Source: Aquila chrysaetos chrysaetos
Taxonomy: Eukaryota > Chordata > Aves > Accipitriformes > Accipitridae
Length of the DNA: 64,000 bases
Direction of reading: 5' to 3'
Assembly: GCF_900496995.4 (NCBI RefSeq)
Contig: NC_044004.1
Coordinates: 80,545,538 to 80,609,537 of the forward strand
Within the stretch, counting starts at the first letter, position 1; each line of letters starts with the position of its first letter. The position numbers and the translations under genes were made by a program. Below are positions 35,161 to 49,257 of the stretch, piece by piece. Below the pieces are notes generated by a model, which was not told the origin of the DNA, made no database searches, and saw only the letters and a list, made by a program, of their open reading frames with translations.

Positions 35161-38100
35161 GAGCAGAAATGAGAACAATGAGAGGTATTTTTTCAACTCA
35201 CTGAAGCATCCTACTACTTAGGGTCACCCTTCCTAGTGTGTGTCATAGATTTTTTTTGTGTCCCTATCAATTCATTTTCCGTTGGTATCATGCCTATCTT
35301 ATTGGTACCAATCTGTCATTGTCAGTTAGGAACTCGGGAGATCTTCAGGTTCTCTTAAAGTGGTCACTTGGCCATCAGATAATAGAAAACATCATTACCA
35401 TACCATTTATCAGATAATTTTTTTTTTAGCTTTTACTAATTTGTTCAGCTCCTGAGTCTTCTAGACATTTATGAATATAACATGTTCATTATATTGCTAA
35501 CGATATCATACATTGCCTCTGTACTACCTACACAATTAATTATAAGACCACATGCCGATACCATTTTTGCTATCTGCATGGAGCTGGCTAAGAGCTCAAA
35601 TGATCATTAAACAACATGTTAAAAAAACGTGCAACCACTCACCGGCTGTATTCAAACAATAGTTCATTTGAAGCTTCTTAGTAATTGCAGCATAACGAGG
35701 TGACTTTTAAAACAAAGTTCAGGTCTATTTTGCCTCTTGATGAGAGATCTTTCTGAATGACTAATTTAAAATTTTTTCAACCCATTCTACTGAACACAAG
35801 ATAGATGTATCTGAACGGCAGAAAACCTGGGCATCATCTACAGTTTAATGAGTGCCTCGCTACCCCTAATGCCAGAGTGAAAGCTCTGTTAGGGATGGAG
35901 ATAAATTATTATTTGGAATCAGCCCCGAGTTCCCACTACTGTTGTGTCCTGTCTCTCAGAGCACCCTGTAATGTGTACTTAAAAGGATGCAGGAATAGGG
36001 CTCAGTGAAGAACGTTCCTTCTTCATCCCACCAGCGCTACTGTCATTATTTTTCTCTGCTAACAGCAGGGAGAGCTGCCACTATGAAGCTCCCATGATTA
36101 TAGTCACTTTCTAAAACGGTAATTTCCTTATCAAGAAATCATTCCTTCTTTATAAAACACCTTTATTGTCTCTGAGGAACAAATTGTGCTCTGGAAGGAT
36201 TACCCAAACACATTAGGAGACTGTTGTGAAAGGAGCCTACACATTACTTTTGATCCATCTACTCTGTGAGCAGTAACCAATACTGCACTCTTTTGAAACA
36301 GGTCATTGGAGAAAAAAACAACCCCCCAAATCCAATCAGACAAAAAACCCCACACTACAAGGAAGAAAAGCTCTTAGCTGGTCATTGAATCCCTCGCCTG
36401 TCTGCTGAGACTTCTGTGCCAGTTTTCATATGGGAACAAAGGAGGCAGACTTGAAGAAAAATGGGTTTTGTTTTAAGGAGGACGGTTTCACAGGAGACCT
36501 GAATGTGGTGGGGGAATCCAAAGTACATATCAAAATACAAGCCTGTTACGTTGATTTCCCCTTTTTACGTTGATTCCTCAAAGAAAGATTTGCTTTCTTT
36601 CTGCTTCCCCTGTGTCCATAAAATAATTTCTTTCTTCAGCTCTTCCTCTTTCCCGCTTGGCAATTCCATCCTTTAAGACAACCACTTTATTTATTTTCAT
36701 ATACTTTTACCTGCCTGTCTTCTCACTTTCTGCCCTATCTCTGTTGCCTCTCACACTGAATCCAAAACGGACCTTGCACAAGTAACAGACTCGTGCTCAG
36801 TCCCATCTCTGGTTGCAGTCTGGCAGACATTTAAAGCCTAGTTTACTTCTTAACAGTAACAGGATTCAGGCCAGCGCACCTTGCCCGTTGCCGTTACGGA
36901 GACTCCCTGTAGTCTCTAGCTAGCTAAAGGTAATTTGTTTCATTAGCTCAAAAGACAACTGCTAACTCCCTGGGGTTAGGAAGCAACTTTTCATATGGGT
37001 AAGTTATTCCGAGTTGCTCAACGTAAGCATAATTAAAACAGAATGGTCACTGCCATGTTAACCACAGATAAGCTGGCCAAATACTAGAATAAAGCAATTT
37101 CATTCTCCCATTTCCTAATTTCATTTTTATTCTGATGAAACTTGTCCAACAGAGTGGATGATACATGTAGGTTTATACCGAATCTGTAACTGAGTATACC
37201 AAAGCTATAATTTTCCTTGAGGAATGTGACAACAGCACAATCTACTGACGCGAACAAGGCTGGCCATGACACCACCCACGGACACACGACAGAGCTATTA
37301 CCTTGGTGTGAGGTCTTGGAAACTTTTCACTGGTGAAAAGGAGCGAGGGCGCCGGACTTTCAATATGAGATAGAGAGAAAGATTTGACTGTTAATTCACA
37401 GAGTAACATGCTGTCATCCCAAACAGCCTCTTTTCACATCTGTCTTCTTTTTCTAAAGCCTTTTTGCTTTTCTGTTTACTTCCTTGCCACTATATTTCTG
37501 AATTTTTCTGCTCTTAAACCTTTTCCTTAAAGATAACTCGATACCATCATACATTTCCATCACTAACTTTGTGATGTAAAACCTGTGAATTTCTTTTCTT
37601 ATCTTGATCTCCAACGTCACTTGCAAAACAACTCTAATGAGAGAATAATGCAAAAGTAAGGCTAATTTTTAGTAAGTCAGTTGAAGACTTCCCTGGGAGT
37701 CACAGCACAGAGCTGCGCACACCTCACCACACTAGTTACAATACTATCCTGCGGTTACTTATAAATTTGCACAGGCTCCAGCCCTCCAAAACACATTACA
37801 GAGCCTGATGAGAAACACCGTTCAGCAGGCACAGAGACAGAAGGATGGATCAGCCCCGGCATTCCTCGAGCCAGCAGATGCGGCGACACAGAGCACCCAC
37901 GTGCCGGCACGGGTGCCTGTCGCAGCCTTTACAGCAAGCAGTCGGAGGAGCAATTCGGTTGGCAAGTTTATTTATAGTTTGAAACACAAGTGAAGTGCTT
38001 CACTTTCCTCTGAAGCCACCAGGGACACTCAAATCCTGCCTAAACATCTAGTTCTCTTCTCTGCTACTGCTATTTTGAGGGCTGTGTTATTTTTCGCGTA

Positions 38101-41100
38101 AATCTGCGTGGAAGCAAAACCTCCCTTATCTGCTACTTCAGCTCAGCCCAGATTAAGTTGCTTTTATATTTACCTTATTCCCACATTTTTGTGAAGGAAA
38201 GCTAGAGAATGAGGACAGTAGATGTATCTGCTTACCGTTGAAATACACATGCAGGTGGCCAGAGACAATTCAGGGCTCCCCTTCCCTGCAGAGGAGGACA
38301 CAGTCCGTCTTGCACCGCTTGACATCCCATGGACTTTACCGAGAAGTCTCATCAACACACAATTTCAGAGGTGACACAACTCACTGCCAATGAGTTGACA
38401 GCACCAGGAGATAACCAGAATACATCAGTGACAGCCTTCCCAAATTTCTCTGTTTCAGTCCAAAGATGCCAAGCTTTAGGAGTGTTAATGTGCATCCATG
38501 AAGCACAATGCAGCAAAGTAAGATAGCTGCTCTAGTAGAGGTCTTAAACTTTGTGTTTTTGTTAGTACAGCTTTATATCCAATTTTGTTAGTTCTTTTAA
38601 CAAATCTACCTAGCTCAAGCTGAAATGTTTGTACTAAATGTACCCCTGAGACCCTTCCTCTCTCTATTAGATGGAGAGAGGAAGAATTACAAATTATAAA
38701 TACAAATCCACAATAATATCAACACAAATCTGTTGGTGAGATTATAACGTTGGCCTATACATAAGGACAGGGTGCTTGTATGCGACGACTCGGGGATGGC
38801 AACAGTGGAAAGCAGAGTAAAGGGTGATTTAAACTTCTCCACTAAAAATTTGCCTGATACCGGAGTGAAAAATGGCTGGTGAAACGAATACTTGACTCCT
38901 GAACAGATGTTCTCAGACTGCTATATTCTGCAGTACACGAGGAACACTCATGTCCCATGTTGAACAGGACTGGGTTCTCCTTAAGAGTCAGATGTATCTG
39001 AGCCACACAGAATAAAAGGCAACCCAGAGTGGTAGTCTGGCATTAGACCTGAAAAAAGAGGTTTCACTTGAAACTGGGAAAATAAGAATGGAAAATAAGT
39101 ACAGCAAGACAATCTTTTCTTAGCATAGACCGTTGAGTAACAATGCATATTTTACAAGCATACATCATCATTTGTTTCTTACTTTTCACTGGGTATTGTG
39201 GCCTGTAGTTAGCTACACCTACAAACAAAACCCATGAGGAAGAAAAAGCATAAAGGGAAAGAAAGAAAAATTAAAATTTTTGTCCCCACCCCCCCAAACA
39301 CGCACCTTAATTGGAAGGGAAGATTTTAACATACCTGCACACTGCTAATAGCAAGCTCTTTTGCTGTCTGATCGAGTGGCAGCGCGGTCACAAAGCACAA
39401 GCGGTTCACATCCCCCATCCCAGACCTCGTAGGGCAGGAGTAGTACAAGGAAGCTACCTGGAAATCACACACGGAGGTCACCTTCCATTCAGCAGCTATT
39501 TTCACGCTCTATAAATGCAGGCTCCTGGCTATCTAGGTGCAAATCCTGCCCCCCAACCCTCTTCCTGACCGAACACTAAGTATATTTTAATTCCAATATT
39601 CCTATTCTCTGTATAGCAATATGTCATTCCTTATATATGTCAGGGATTTGGGCCAACACATACTTCAGGCTTTTGCCTGCAGTAACAGGTAATACACAAA
39701 CCCAGCTCTTGGCCAAATCTTCCACACTGAACAAATTTGACAGGGGAACCACTGGTGCAGAATGAATGCAAATCAGGATGCCAGTTTATTTTCCAGTCAG
39801 TTCTGCACATAACTAGAATCTAATCCAGTTATGGTAAATATTCAAAATCTTGATGTAAGGGTGAAACACATGTAAATTGCCATTGTGATTTTTTTAAAAG
39901 TAAACTAGAATCCAGCAAATCCATCTTGTTTCATTATTCTCTGCAACAGAGAAGAAAATTCAGTTGCCAAGAGTAAATTAAAAATAATAATACTAGCAAC
40001 ACATATTTTACAAATGCATTCTGCTTCTTAAAAATAAGGTCCCTGGATGCTATAGAAGCCAATAAATTATTGCACAGGCTCTATGCAAAGTATCTCAGCA
40101 CAAAGTAGATTATCCGCTCACACGTGAAAAAATGAAACCGTGCCACTTCAAATCTGAGTACACCGCTGTCGGTGTGTTCTACACTTTTAATGAAATTTTA
40201 GAAGCGATCATTGATGACTATGCAGAAGTCATGTCTGCTGCCAGAGCTGTCAGTTCACATAAAACGCCTAGTGGGGAAACCAATATTAATGGCTTAAGCT
40301 CCTCTGTACCCTGGAGCTACGTTTGGTTGTGAAGACAGGATAAGCAGGAATGCCAGACTCTCTGCCCTGCTCCCCCGCCAGCTTGTGACGCATCTTTCGG
40401 AAGAGTGCCATAAACAGACACGAGTGCACGCCTGCCTCTTCTGTCAAGGTTTTTAAAAGCAAACTTGTTGACCAGCGAATGAAAGCTAAATGGCTGTCTA
40501 GCCAAAATTACGCTATGCTGCTGAAGGCATTTTTAAGAGAGGAAGTGCTGAGAGCTCACTTTCCTTTTCTCATACGCCCGTGCGTATCGAGTCAAGTGAC
40601 AACACAATTTACGCGTTCAAATGGAAATACAGAACATGTACTAAATAAAGCCATATTAAGGCTTTACCAAACCACGGCTGGTTTTGTGCAATATTTACTC
40701 TAACCAGTTTTTAGCCAAAAAATGATGCAGCTAGATACAGGAGAAGACCAAAAGCAGAAGTTTGCTCTCAGAGAATTTCATAGAAACAGTATAAAATATT
40801 TCATGCTAACCTAAGTTAGTAGCTGTTTGGTTCCAGAAAAAAAAGCCAAGGTTGTTTAATGGAGACATGAATTTCAACTCCTCTCAAATATTGGTTGATT
40901 TTGGTTTGGTTTTTCAATTTCACGGCACTTTATCAACATCTCAGTATTTTGTTAGAGAAAATGAGGTGATGTCTAGAAATCTAAATGATTCCAAAAGCAT
41001 AGCGAGGACAGTACAGTGTAGCTCCTGAGCCTTTCTTGCAGAAAAAAAACCCCTGTTTTGCTGTGTAACCCTGTTACACTGAACACAAAACCAGAATTGT

Positions 41101-42780
41101 GAAACTGTCACTAATATAAGCACCTACAGAGCAACTGCCTTTGATGCTTTTTTCTGCATTGCCCTCACTTCACTCTTCCTCAGTCCTTGTACAAAACCTG
41201 CAGAAGCCAAAAGAAAGATTCTCAATAGTTCCGCTGGTGCCCCTCAGGCTCCTAACATAATTTGATTTAGGATCCTACACTGTACACTATTAAATAATGC
41301 AAATTATTAACAGTTAACATTCAAGAAACTGCGAGATTACTCTGATATTGTTAAATACGTAGAACAAGTAACAGCACTCACCTTTTTTAGCTGTTTATCA
41401 GAAGCTGAACATACATCATGGCAGAAAGGAGCTGCTTTGTTTTGAGAAGTGGTACCCAAGTAGAGTATTTGTGACCATTGTCTTGTGGACTACAGGTAAG
41501 ACTCCTTGTTTGTATAGCAAACCTCATCTGCTTTCAACAGTCATAAACTGAAAGGTTAAAAGGTTTAAACCATTTCCCAGTTATGCTATGTCTACCAGGC
41601 AGCAACAGCTGGGCAATAAACTTTTAGCCATAAATGTTTCTGAAAGCGGTAAGTTCACGGCCAAAGCCATAACTACGGTAACATCAATTGATGTCCAAAA
41701 TGCAATCTAGCTGCATAGTTCCCTTTAACACAAAACGATATCTTACACTGCAAGGTACTTACCAGCAGCCTCCAGGTTAAATAAGACGGGTTAAGGTCAG
41801 GTGGGATGGCTCTGAGAGGCTTTGTCGAGTCAACCTGAGATTTGTGGCCTCCTCTGAGCCTCCAGCGTTCCCTGATTCCATCCCCATTCTATCGAACACT
41901 CTCAATATCACTTTAGACTGGATATTGAAATCACTTAGCAGCAATAAAAAAGAGGATTGCTGCAGAATTGAATCCCATTTTGCTCAGCACACATCTCTAA
42001 ACTATTACCAGTGTGAAATGAAATCTAATGTCTCCCTTAGCAATCCCATCTTCTTTGTCCCTTTGTTTTTCTAGGAGCATTATGATACACTAAATCCATT
42101 TGGACACACAACAGTACACGGGTTGTACCACAGATTTCAAGAAGAGATTTCCAAATTTATGTAGCCACCGCATCGGGTTGCTTTTCAGCCATCACACACT
42201 CACAGAGAAATCCATTAACAAAGGTAGAAAGAGACAACGCAAACACCTCAGGTAAAAGACAAACTTACATAAAATGATTAGAAAATGGAGAACGGTGAAG
42301 TTAGCTCAGTAAAAAAAATTTATCTTATCTAACCTTCAGAGCACTCATACTAAACTGACTTTATGGAAGGAAAGACAAAACCCTTTGCTATCATTTCACA
42401 AGTATTCTTCTTATTATTTCATACAATACTAAAACAACGTAGCCTTCTGTTAGGCTGAGTATATAAGCCCAACCTACCATCTCCCTTTCTGTTGCTAGGA
42501 GTTTACGTTCTTTTTCCCCATCGGATTCTTAATTACTGAAAATGGATTTACAGATAAGATAGCAATAACAAAGCTATGGTTACGTGTGACAGATTTCCTA
42601 TTCTTTTCCTTATATTAAGTTTCATGGCAGTAGAAAACGGAAAACGTGACTGAAACTCTGCAGTTTCATCAAATGCCTTCTTTTGAGATGCGAGCTCTAC
42701 AATGGTACAAACACTGTACAGAAAAAGTGACCAGTTGAAATCCAAATGCCTTGAGTTTCATGGGGAAAACAGGACAACTC
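35161..42780. other. Long gene-free stretch
   Basis: About 7.6 kb of AT-rich DNA. Visible details are a 10-bp-arm inverted repeat (TTCCTCTCTC at 38654 with GAGAGAGGAA downstream) and occasional short T and A runs. No transposon, RNA gene or credible exon was recognised. Confidence 0.55.
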
Positions 42781-43182
42781 CTATGGGCCTGTGCTATCTG
42801 AGATGCATCCCCTTAGTACTGCTAAATGCTCCCTGATTTTCAGTCTTGTTTTTCTGTTGTTCATGATGCCCCCTCTTTCTCTCCAACCACATCTTATCTT
42901 CCATAGCATTGGAAGTTTTGCTGAAATAATGTACAAGGCAGGTGACTGATCTGCAGAGCCAACTAAGTGATGAATTTGCAGGGCAAATGAGGATATAACA
43001 TGCCCCAAGGAGGAGTTTTGGGGGAGGATTACTGTGTTGTCAATTATTGAGAACAGATGTAGCTTACAGAGCTGGGGCGGAAAGCTCATCTGATTGCTCT
43101 TGGCCAAGTTTAGATGATGGCTAGTCAACAAAATGCGATGCCCAAGAGACTGTGAAACTAAACCCTCCGGAAACATGTCCAA
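42781..43182 (-). other. Open frame of 133 codons, unsupported
   Basis: This is one of the longest minus-strand frames outside the CR1 copies. It starts with ATG, has ordinary amino-acid composition and no low-complexity tract. I recognise no domain, signal peptide or splice-bounded structure, and the codon third positions look unbiased. In 64 kb of such DNA a frame of this length is expected by chance. Confidence 0.1.
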
Positions 43183-46100
43183 AGAATAAACCGAGTGTAA
43201 GGCGATACTGTACTAATAAATCAACTGAGTCTCTTAACAGTAACAGAGTCAGATATGTGTATAACGATTCTGTTTAAACCATCTGAGGAGCTTGTCAAAG
43301 CTATTCTATCAAAATAATATACATGATTACTTACATTAAATACAAACAGATAGCTTCTAGTTTTTCTCAAATTTAATAAACGCTATTACTTTTTGTATTA
43401 ATGAATATAGCGGTCTCTTTAGATAGCTGCATGTTACCATGTCTTCTTGGATAGCATTTTTAACTCCTCACTGTTATTTCGGGAGTGCACTAGTTCCAAA
43501 TATGTCACGAAGACGGGATCTGGCATGGTGAGTCCTTGACACAGCTTATCGGAATTACAGACTGACTGGTTACAAAGTAAAAACACCTAAATAAAAATAA
43601 AACAGTGTTGGAAGGGAAGCTTGCTAAATATCTGTACTGGTAATCTTGGGCAGTCAGTAGGAATGGTATATAAAATATAGAAGTGTACAAAATTAGCAAA
43701 ATACAAGCTAAAGATGAATGCTATTTAAAATATATATCTACTCTACAGAATACAACAGAATGAATTTATTACCTATTGCAAGGTAATTAACTCTTTCATG
43801 GTAGGATCAGTTTGTAGGTTTTCTCCATATGACTTTCAAACGGAACATGTCAATCAGCGCTAGAGCAGAGTATGAAGCTATTGCTTGCATTACCTAGCAC
43901 CTTATGATGTAGAGTAAGATAACATTCGTCAGGAATAAAATGATCACAATTTGTCCTTTCATTCATGTTTGAAGTTCAGCAGAAACCTACTGGAAATTGT
44001 ACTTTTAACATTTTATTTTTCATCTGTAAAATATAATTGCAGCTTAAATGAAGGCACTCAACCCAGTTGCCCAAAAGCGTTTTGGATGTGGGAAATGGAT
44101 CACTTCAAAACTGTGTATTTAATTTCTCCCACTTTTACAATCAACTGGCATAAGGCATGATTTAAGCAAAGAGAAGACATACATTAATATAGGAAATTGA
44201 ATATACTGGCCAACGTGAGACTGAACATCCAGAATCACCAGCAGTCAGGAGTAAAGCTACACGCAAAAGGGAGAACTCCTAGCTAAAAACCTGGGAAAGG
44301 AACAGCCTACACCACATACATCCTCCTGTAGAGGCACCCATCTCAGACCTGGGAGCCCTTTCTCTGCCCATTTTTCAGCCTAGACTTCACCTTTGATTCT
44401 CCATATCCCAGGTGACAATGGAGTTTTTCCTGAGATGGCTTCCCTCTTTCTATTGTTTTCTTTAAAAAAACCCCAAGAAAGTCAAGAAAATGAAAACAAG
44501 TGCCAAAAAAAGAAAAAGAGTTCTTGCTTTGCAGGCCCAACATAGATTGCACGATGTAAAGTAAATGTTTGTTCTTACTTTTCCCTGATTAGACTTGAAT
44601 TACTAGTATTAATAACCACTGCAATTTGCAGTTAGTTCCCTGGAAGGAAATTTCACGCAACAGTCGTTCATCTTTCTTTAGTTCTTCTGTTTCCATAGGC
44701 ACTGGAAACAGAGCAATAAAAGCTCTCGGGATTCCTTGGGTGATGAACAGATGGGTGGAAGGACAGGTAGAGTGCCCTTCTAAAGTGCAGGTGTAGGGTT
44801 CATATCTACACCAGTTCTCTCCCTTCTCTGCGGCCATATTTCACGGAGATGGATGGTGTAGCTTGATGTATGGTTTTTTCCTTTTATTCCCACATGTGTA
44901 TCGGGGTGAAAACCTCTTGTCGCCATTTATATGAGCAGTAATACCCCCACTGCAAACAAAGGTGAAAAGCTCTTTAAATGGAAAAATATTGTTTCACCAG
45001 GTACAAAAGGTTACCCTGGCACTAAAAGCAATGGTTATTGATGCTTCCCCACAGTCAAGGATCTTGCTATTTGTGTCTCTAAGTCGAGGTGTATGCTAGA
45101 CAACCATTTTACATCATTTACAGGTTATGTAAGTTATAACAGCATCCTGATGCCAAAATTAAATTTTATTTCATAAGACATTGCCTCTTAAAGTACCTTT
45201 TACACATAAATGTAAAGCAAGACTATTAGCATGGCTGTTAGACCATAATAAAGGATGTTCATGATTCGCCTCTTAATTATGCTTTTTCACTATCATCCTG
45301 TGGCAGTACAATTCCCTTTTCAACCACAAACCACATTCATGACATACATATAATGCAATAAAATTGACACAGATAAGAGCAATGGGTCACATTATTCTGT
45401 GCGATTGAATCAGAAGACAATGCAACTGCAGACAATTTGTAATTCAGTGAGTTTCTTTCAGAAGATTTTGAAAGATCCGGTTGCCGCAGATAAATTATAA
45501 ACCAAACAGCAATAAACTATACAATTACAGAATACGTGTTTTCTATAAAATGAGAAGTGATCTTCTCTTTAACTATAAATTAAAAGAGACATCACTGGCA
45601 CTTGTTAACCGAGTCAGTGTCAATTGCAATTTAGTACACGTGCTTTTTCATGCAATTAATCTGATAGAGCAAAAGAAGCATCATGTCTTGGATTAACGAT
45701 AGTATTGGGTGGGTCACTATTAGCCACCTACTGCTGATAGAAATTGTAACAAAGGACACAGCATAGCACAGAATTATCTACGTTACAGAAGAGTTTTGCA
45801 CCTTAGAAGAAGTTGAGGATCTAAAAGCTTACCTCGGAAACCCTCCCGACCGCAGTAGCACATCCAGCTCCATTTTGTTAGGTGGCAGAATGATGTACGT
45901 AGAAGGGTCTCCAGCTCTGGAGAAGGACAGAAATGTCCCGAAAGACTGAACTGAGCAGCACAAGGTGATTGTCTGAGGAAGGTGGCCATGAAAAAGCTTT
46001 AACCGTGGAATGCAAACATAAGAAAAAAAGATAGTTCTGGTTTGTTTTTTTGTTTTTTTTTTTTTTTTCCCCTAAATAGCTCTTTAACCTTATAATTAGA

Positions 46101-49100
46101 AACTTTGTAGCCTTGATGGCGAGAAAATGGGAATTTCTGTAACAGTCGCCCCAACTAGGACCCATGAATCTACCACAAAGGGAATTTTTATAGAGCTTCT
46201 CCAATATGGGTTGCAGTCTGTTTAGGTGAGATGGAAAGGAGCCTCAAAGTTTCTAAAGAAGTTCAGCTTATTTTTAAGTATGATTTTTCCTGAATAAAAT
46301 AAGATCTGATCTAAAAGAGCACTCAAAATTCAAAGATTCATGAGATACAAACATTTAAAAAATAAAAATTTAGGCAAAATGTAGCCATTGAACAGCAGTA
46401 TACACATTCAACCTAGTCACAGCGCACATTTTATGTCAGAACGTGTTTCCTTATAACGAAGAATTAACTGATAGTTCATTATGACTTCATACAATAACTA
46501 GTTATGCTTCTACAAAAAGTCTTTTTTTTTGTTCAGTCTTTTCTTTACACTACACGCACAGTAATTTTTCTTTGGTGCAACCTTGCTTTCTTTAACAAAT
46601 CACATTGACATAAAGCTGTTGAAATGGGGACAACAGTCACGATCTTAGTTTTATTGGCTGTGTTTTGGACTTACATGACAGGCATTTGTCTGCTTAGGTA
46701 AGAGAGAACTGCTGATTGAATTCAGTAATATAAATACTTTTTCTTAGAAAAATGGGTCTTCTGGACCAGAAAATATTCTATTAAAGACAGAAATGTAAGG
46801 AAAAAAAATTAGAATTAAAGTGTATTACATGCTACTGGCATTTTCCTTGTCCTACGCATGTAATTGCAATGCAGTATTTTGTTCTGTACGCAAATGTTGA
46901 CAACTTCACTTTTTTTCTAATCTGAATAATTTCACATCGATCTGAAGAAGCAATATCCACATGGGAATTGGCTTAAAGCAATGAAGGAAGCTTTTACCAA
47001 ATGTTCTCCACGAAAAGCTGATGTTTTGAATATATTTGGGAGACAGGCACGGCACTGAACCAGATATTTCGGCTACCACATGATACAGTCTACAGAGAAA
47101 AGCCAGATGTTTACCACTACTTCTGAGACCGTGGTATCTATTGGGAATTTTGCTATTTATTTGGAAAACATTTTATTTAAAAAAAAAAAAAACCCAAACA
47201 TCAGCAGCATATAGCTTGTTATAGCAAATGTAGAACCTAAAGTTTTTGAGAACATCAGATTTTTTTAAAAGAAAGAGGGTTTTACAAAGCATTCATACAG
47301 TTCAGCTCTAAAAAGCACAGTCTTTGTTGATCTAAAATAGGCTGGGCCACTGTAGCCTAACTATTTCTGAATAATAGCAGGTCATTATTAAAAAGAGAAG
47401 AATGATAACACCAGACATATTACAGAAGAGGTTGTCAGATGTAAGCACCCATAGGAATAATGTGTGGGGTCTTGCATGTTCAAGAATAACTCCCACACAA
47501 TAAGATGAGGAATATGGGGTTGAACTTTCCAAGCTCTTATGCTTTTTTTGTTCTGTGTGAAGACAATAGCTCTGGATTTTTAAACTGTGGACTTATTTTT
47601 CAGCAGGCTGAAGATACCTGCAGTTTTCAAAGGTCACTGGAGTTGGTTGCTCATTAGTCTTCAGCTGTCTTTTAAATAGACAAAAGCCAAATCATTGGCA
47701 TTGTAAATTGGTCTAAAATGCCATCAGCATATAAAGATAAAAGCTCTGAGACTGATACTGATTGGCCACCATCCAGCAGTTACACTATTTCCAGCAACAC
47801 TAGAAAAAACAATATTCTTTACACACATACTACCTGCTGTTTTTTTCCTTTAGACTAAAAACTTACTACAGTTTCCTATAAACCAGTAGCCTAGCCTACC
47901 TCACATAAATACCAGGGTGGGAGGGAAGCTCACAGAATTACCACTACCTTTGCTGTGCTGAACAGTGTAATACTTTCATGGTCTGAAAAAAAAAAACAGC
48001 AGCGAAAGTGACATCCAGGATCTCTTCACTTTCTGTTATTTACTTCTAAAATAGAGTTCCCATTAGATAAGATAACATTTCTATTCCAGGCAGAATGAAA
48101 ACTTAAAACTGATGAGGTGAAGCCAGGGAACAACAACTGCAAAACCACTTCCAAGTGCCAGGCTGCAAATAAAGCCATACCTGCAGACAATACAGGCTAT
48201 AAATGAATACAGAATTTGAGCTGCTTTTTGGAAACAAAACTGGCTGTAGTCTTCTCTTAAGCAGTCAAATAAAGCAGGCTATCTGAGCCAGTCAAACCTA
48301 GCCAGTTGAATACACTTAGAGCAAGTGGGCGGTTCTTGCTGAACCCAAGCCAGAGCACCAGCCATCATTGAAAAATAGAAAAAAAAAAACAACAAACAAA
48401 AAACAAACACAAAACCTTAGAAAGCTTGGGGGCTGGGGTTTTTTGGAGAGATGGGGAATGGAAGAGATAAGGAGGAACAGGTGCTTTGCTATTGATTTAT
48501 CATTGCACTGTTACGACTACAAACTTATCTATACTGGGTATCTATACAGGGCCTTGCAGTCCCCTGACAAACTTAACAGCTGTGGGGATATTATGGCTAG
48601 CGCACATCTCTCCACAGGGACTAGATACCACACCACTCTATTTTAAGTCTGATATAATGGAAAATGGAGCAGGGATCTCAAATGGCCTTTAGCTGTTAAC
48701 CTCAGGAAGCAGCTTTAAAAATATTATATTTGTTATTGTAGTTGTTAATAGTTTCCGAAAGGACGACTCCTCCTAGGACTGCAAGAGCTCATTGACTTCA
48801 CATACGTACATCCTTCTCTGAGGTCAAACTGGAATCATTCATAAGCACACAGTTGAGAGAAGAATTACCTAATGAAGTGCTCTTGCCTGAGCACATCTAG
48901 CTCAGACAGCGCTTTCTTGAGAACATAAAAAGGAGCATTTAATGTGAAAACCTGTTTTTGTTTGAAACTCGGAAATGTTTATGGGAAATTCTGCCTCTAG
49001 GCTCCGAGACACGCGCATGCATAAATGCACAGAGCATTGTTCGCATTTACATCATTGTGGTCTCAAGGGGGAAAAGGTCTGAAAAACAAATCTGTTTTTA

Positions 49101-49168
49101 CAAAGGGACTGAAATGAAATCATCCAAGTTAGAACATCTTAGTAACAGTGACAGCCAAAGGTACTTAC
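43183..49168. other. Gene-free stretch
   Basis: AT-rich DNA with a T-rich run at 46041-46068, A runs near 47178 and a CAAA-type tract at 48370-48416. Short frames on both strands are unsupported. Confidence 0.55.
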
Positions 49169-49257
49169 CAAGGCAGACTTTGTTGAGATCCACTCTGTTG
49201 ATAGGCTCTTCAAGAAACAAGATACAAAAGTCAAAAGCATGCATTTCAAAGTCAATA
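49169..49257 (-). CDS. Possible internal coding exon (89 nt)
   Basis: On the minus strand an acceptor (GTTCTGCAG) precedes 49257, and a consensus-quality donor (CTTG followed by GTAAGTACC) follows 49169. The 89 nt hold one leading base, 29 codons and one trailing base, all open. The peptide is hydrophobic-then-acidic (FEMHAFDFC, then LEEPINRVDLNK). I do not recognise it. A short pyrimidine-rich stretch (CCCTCTTTTCTC) lies a little far upstream. The exon phase does not match the other minus-strand candidates at 26124-26313 or 10449-10587, so it cannot be spliced directly to them. Confidence 0.2.

Noticed and set aside
10449..49257. Joining the minus-strand candidate exons into one gene
   Set aside because: The 49.2-kb exon ends with one base of a codon, whereas the 26-kb and 10-kb candidates each start with only the last base of a codon, so direct splicing breaks the frame.
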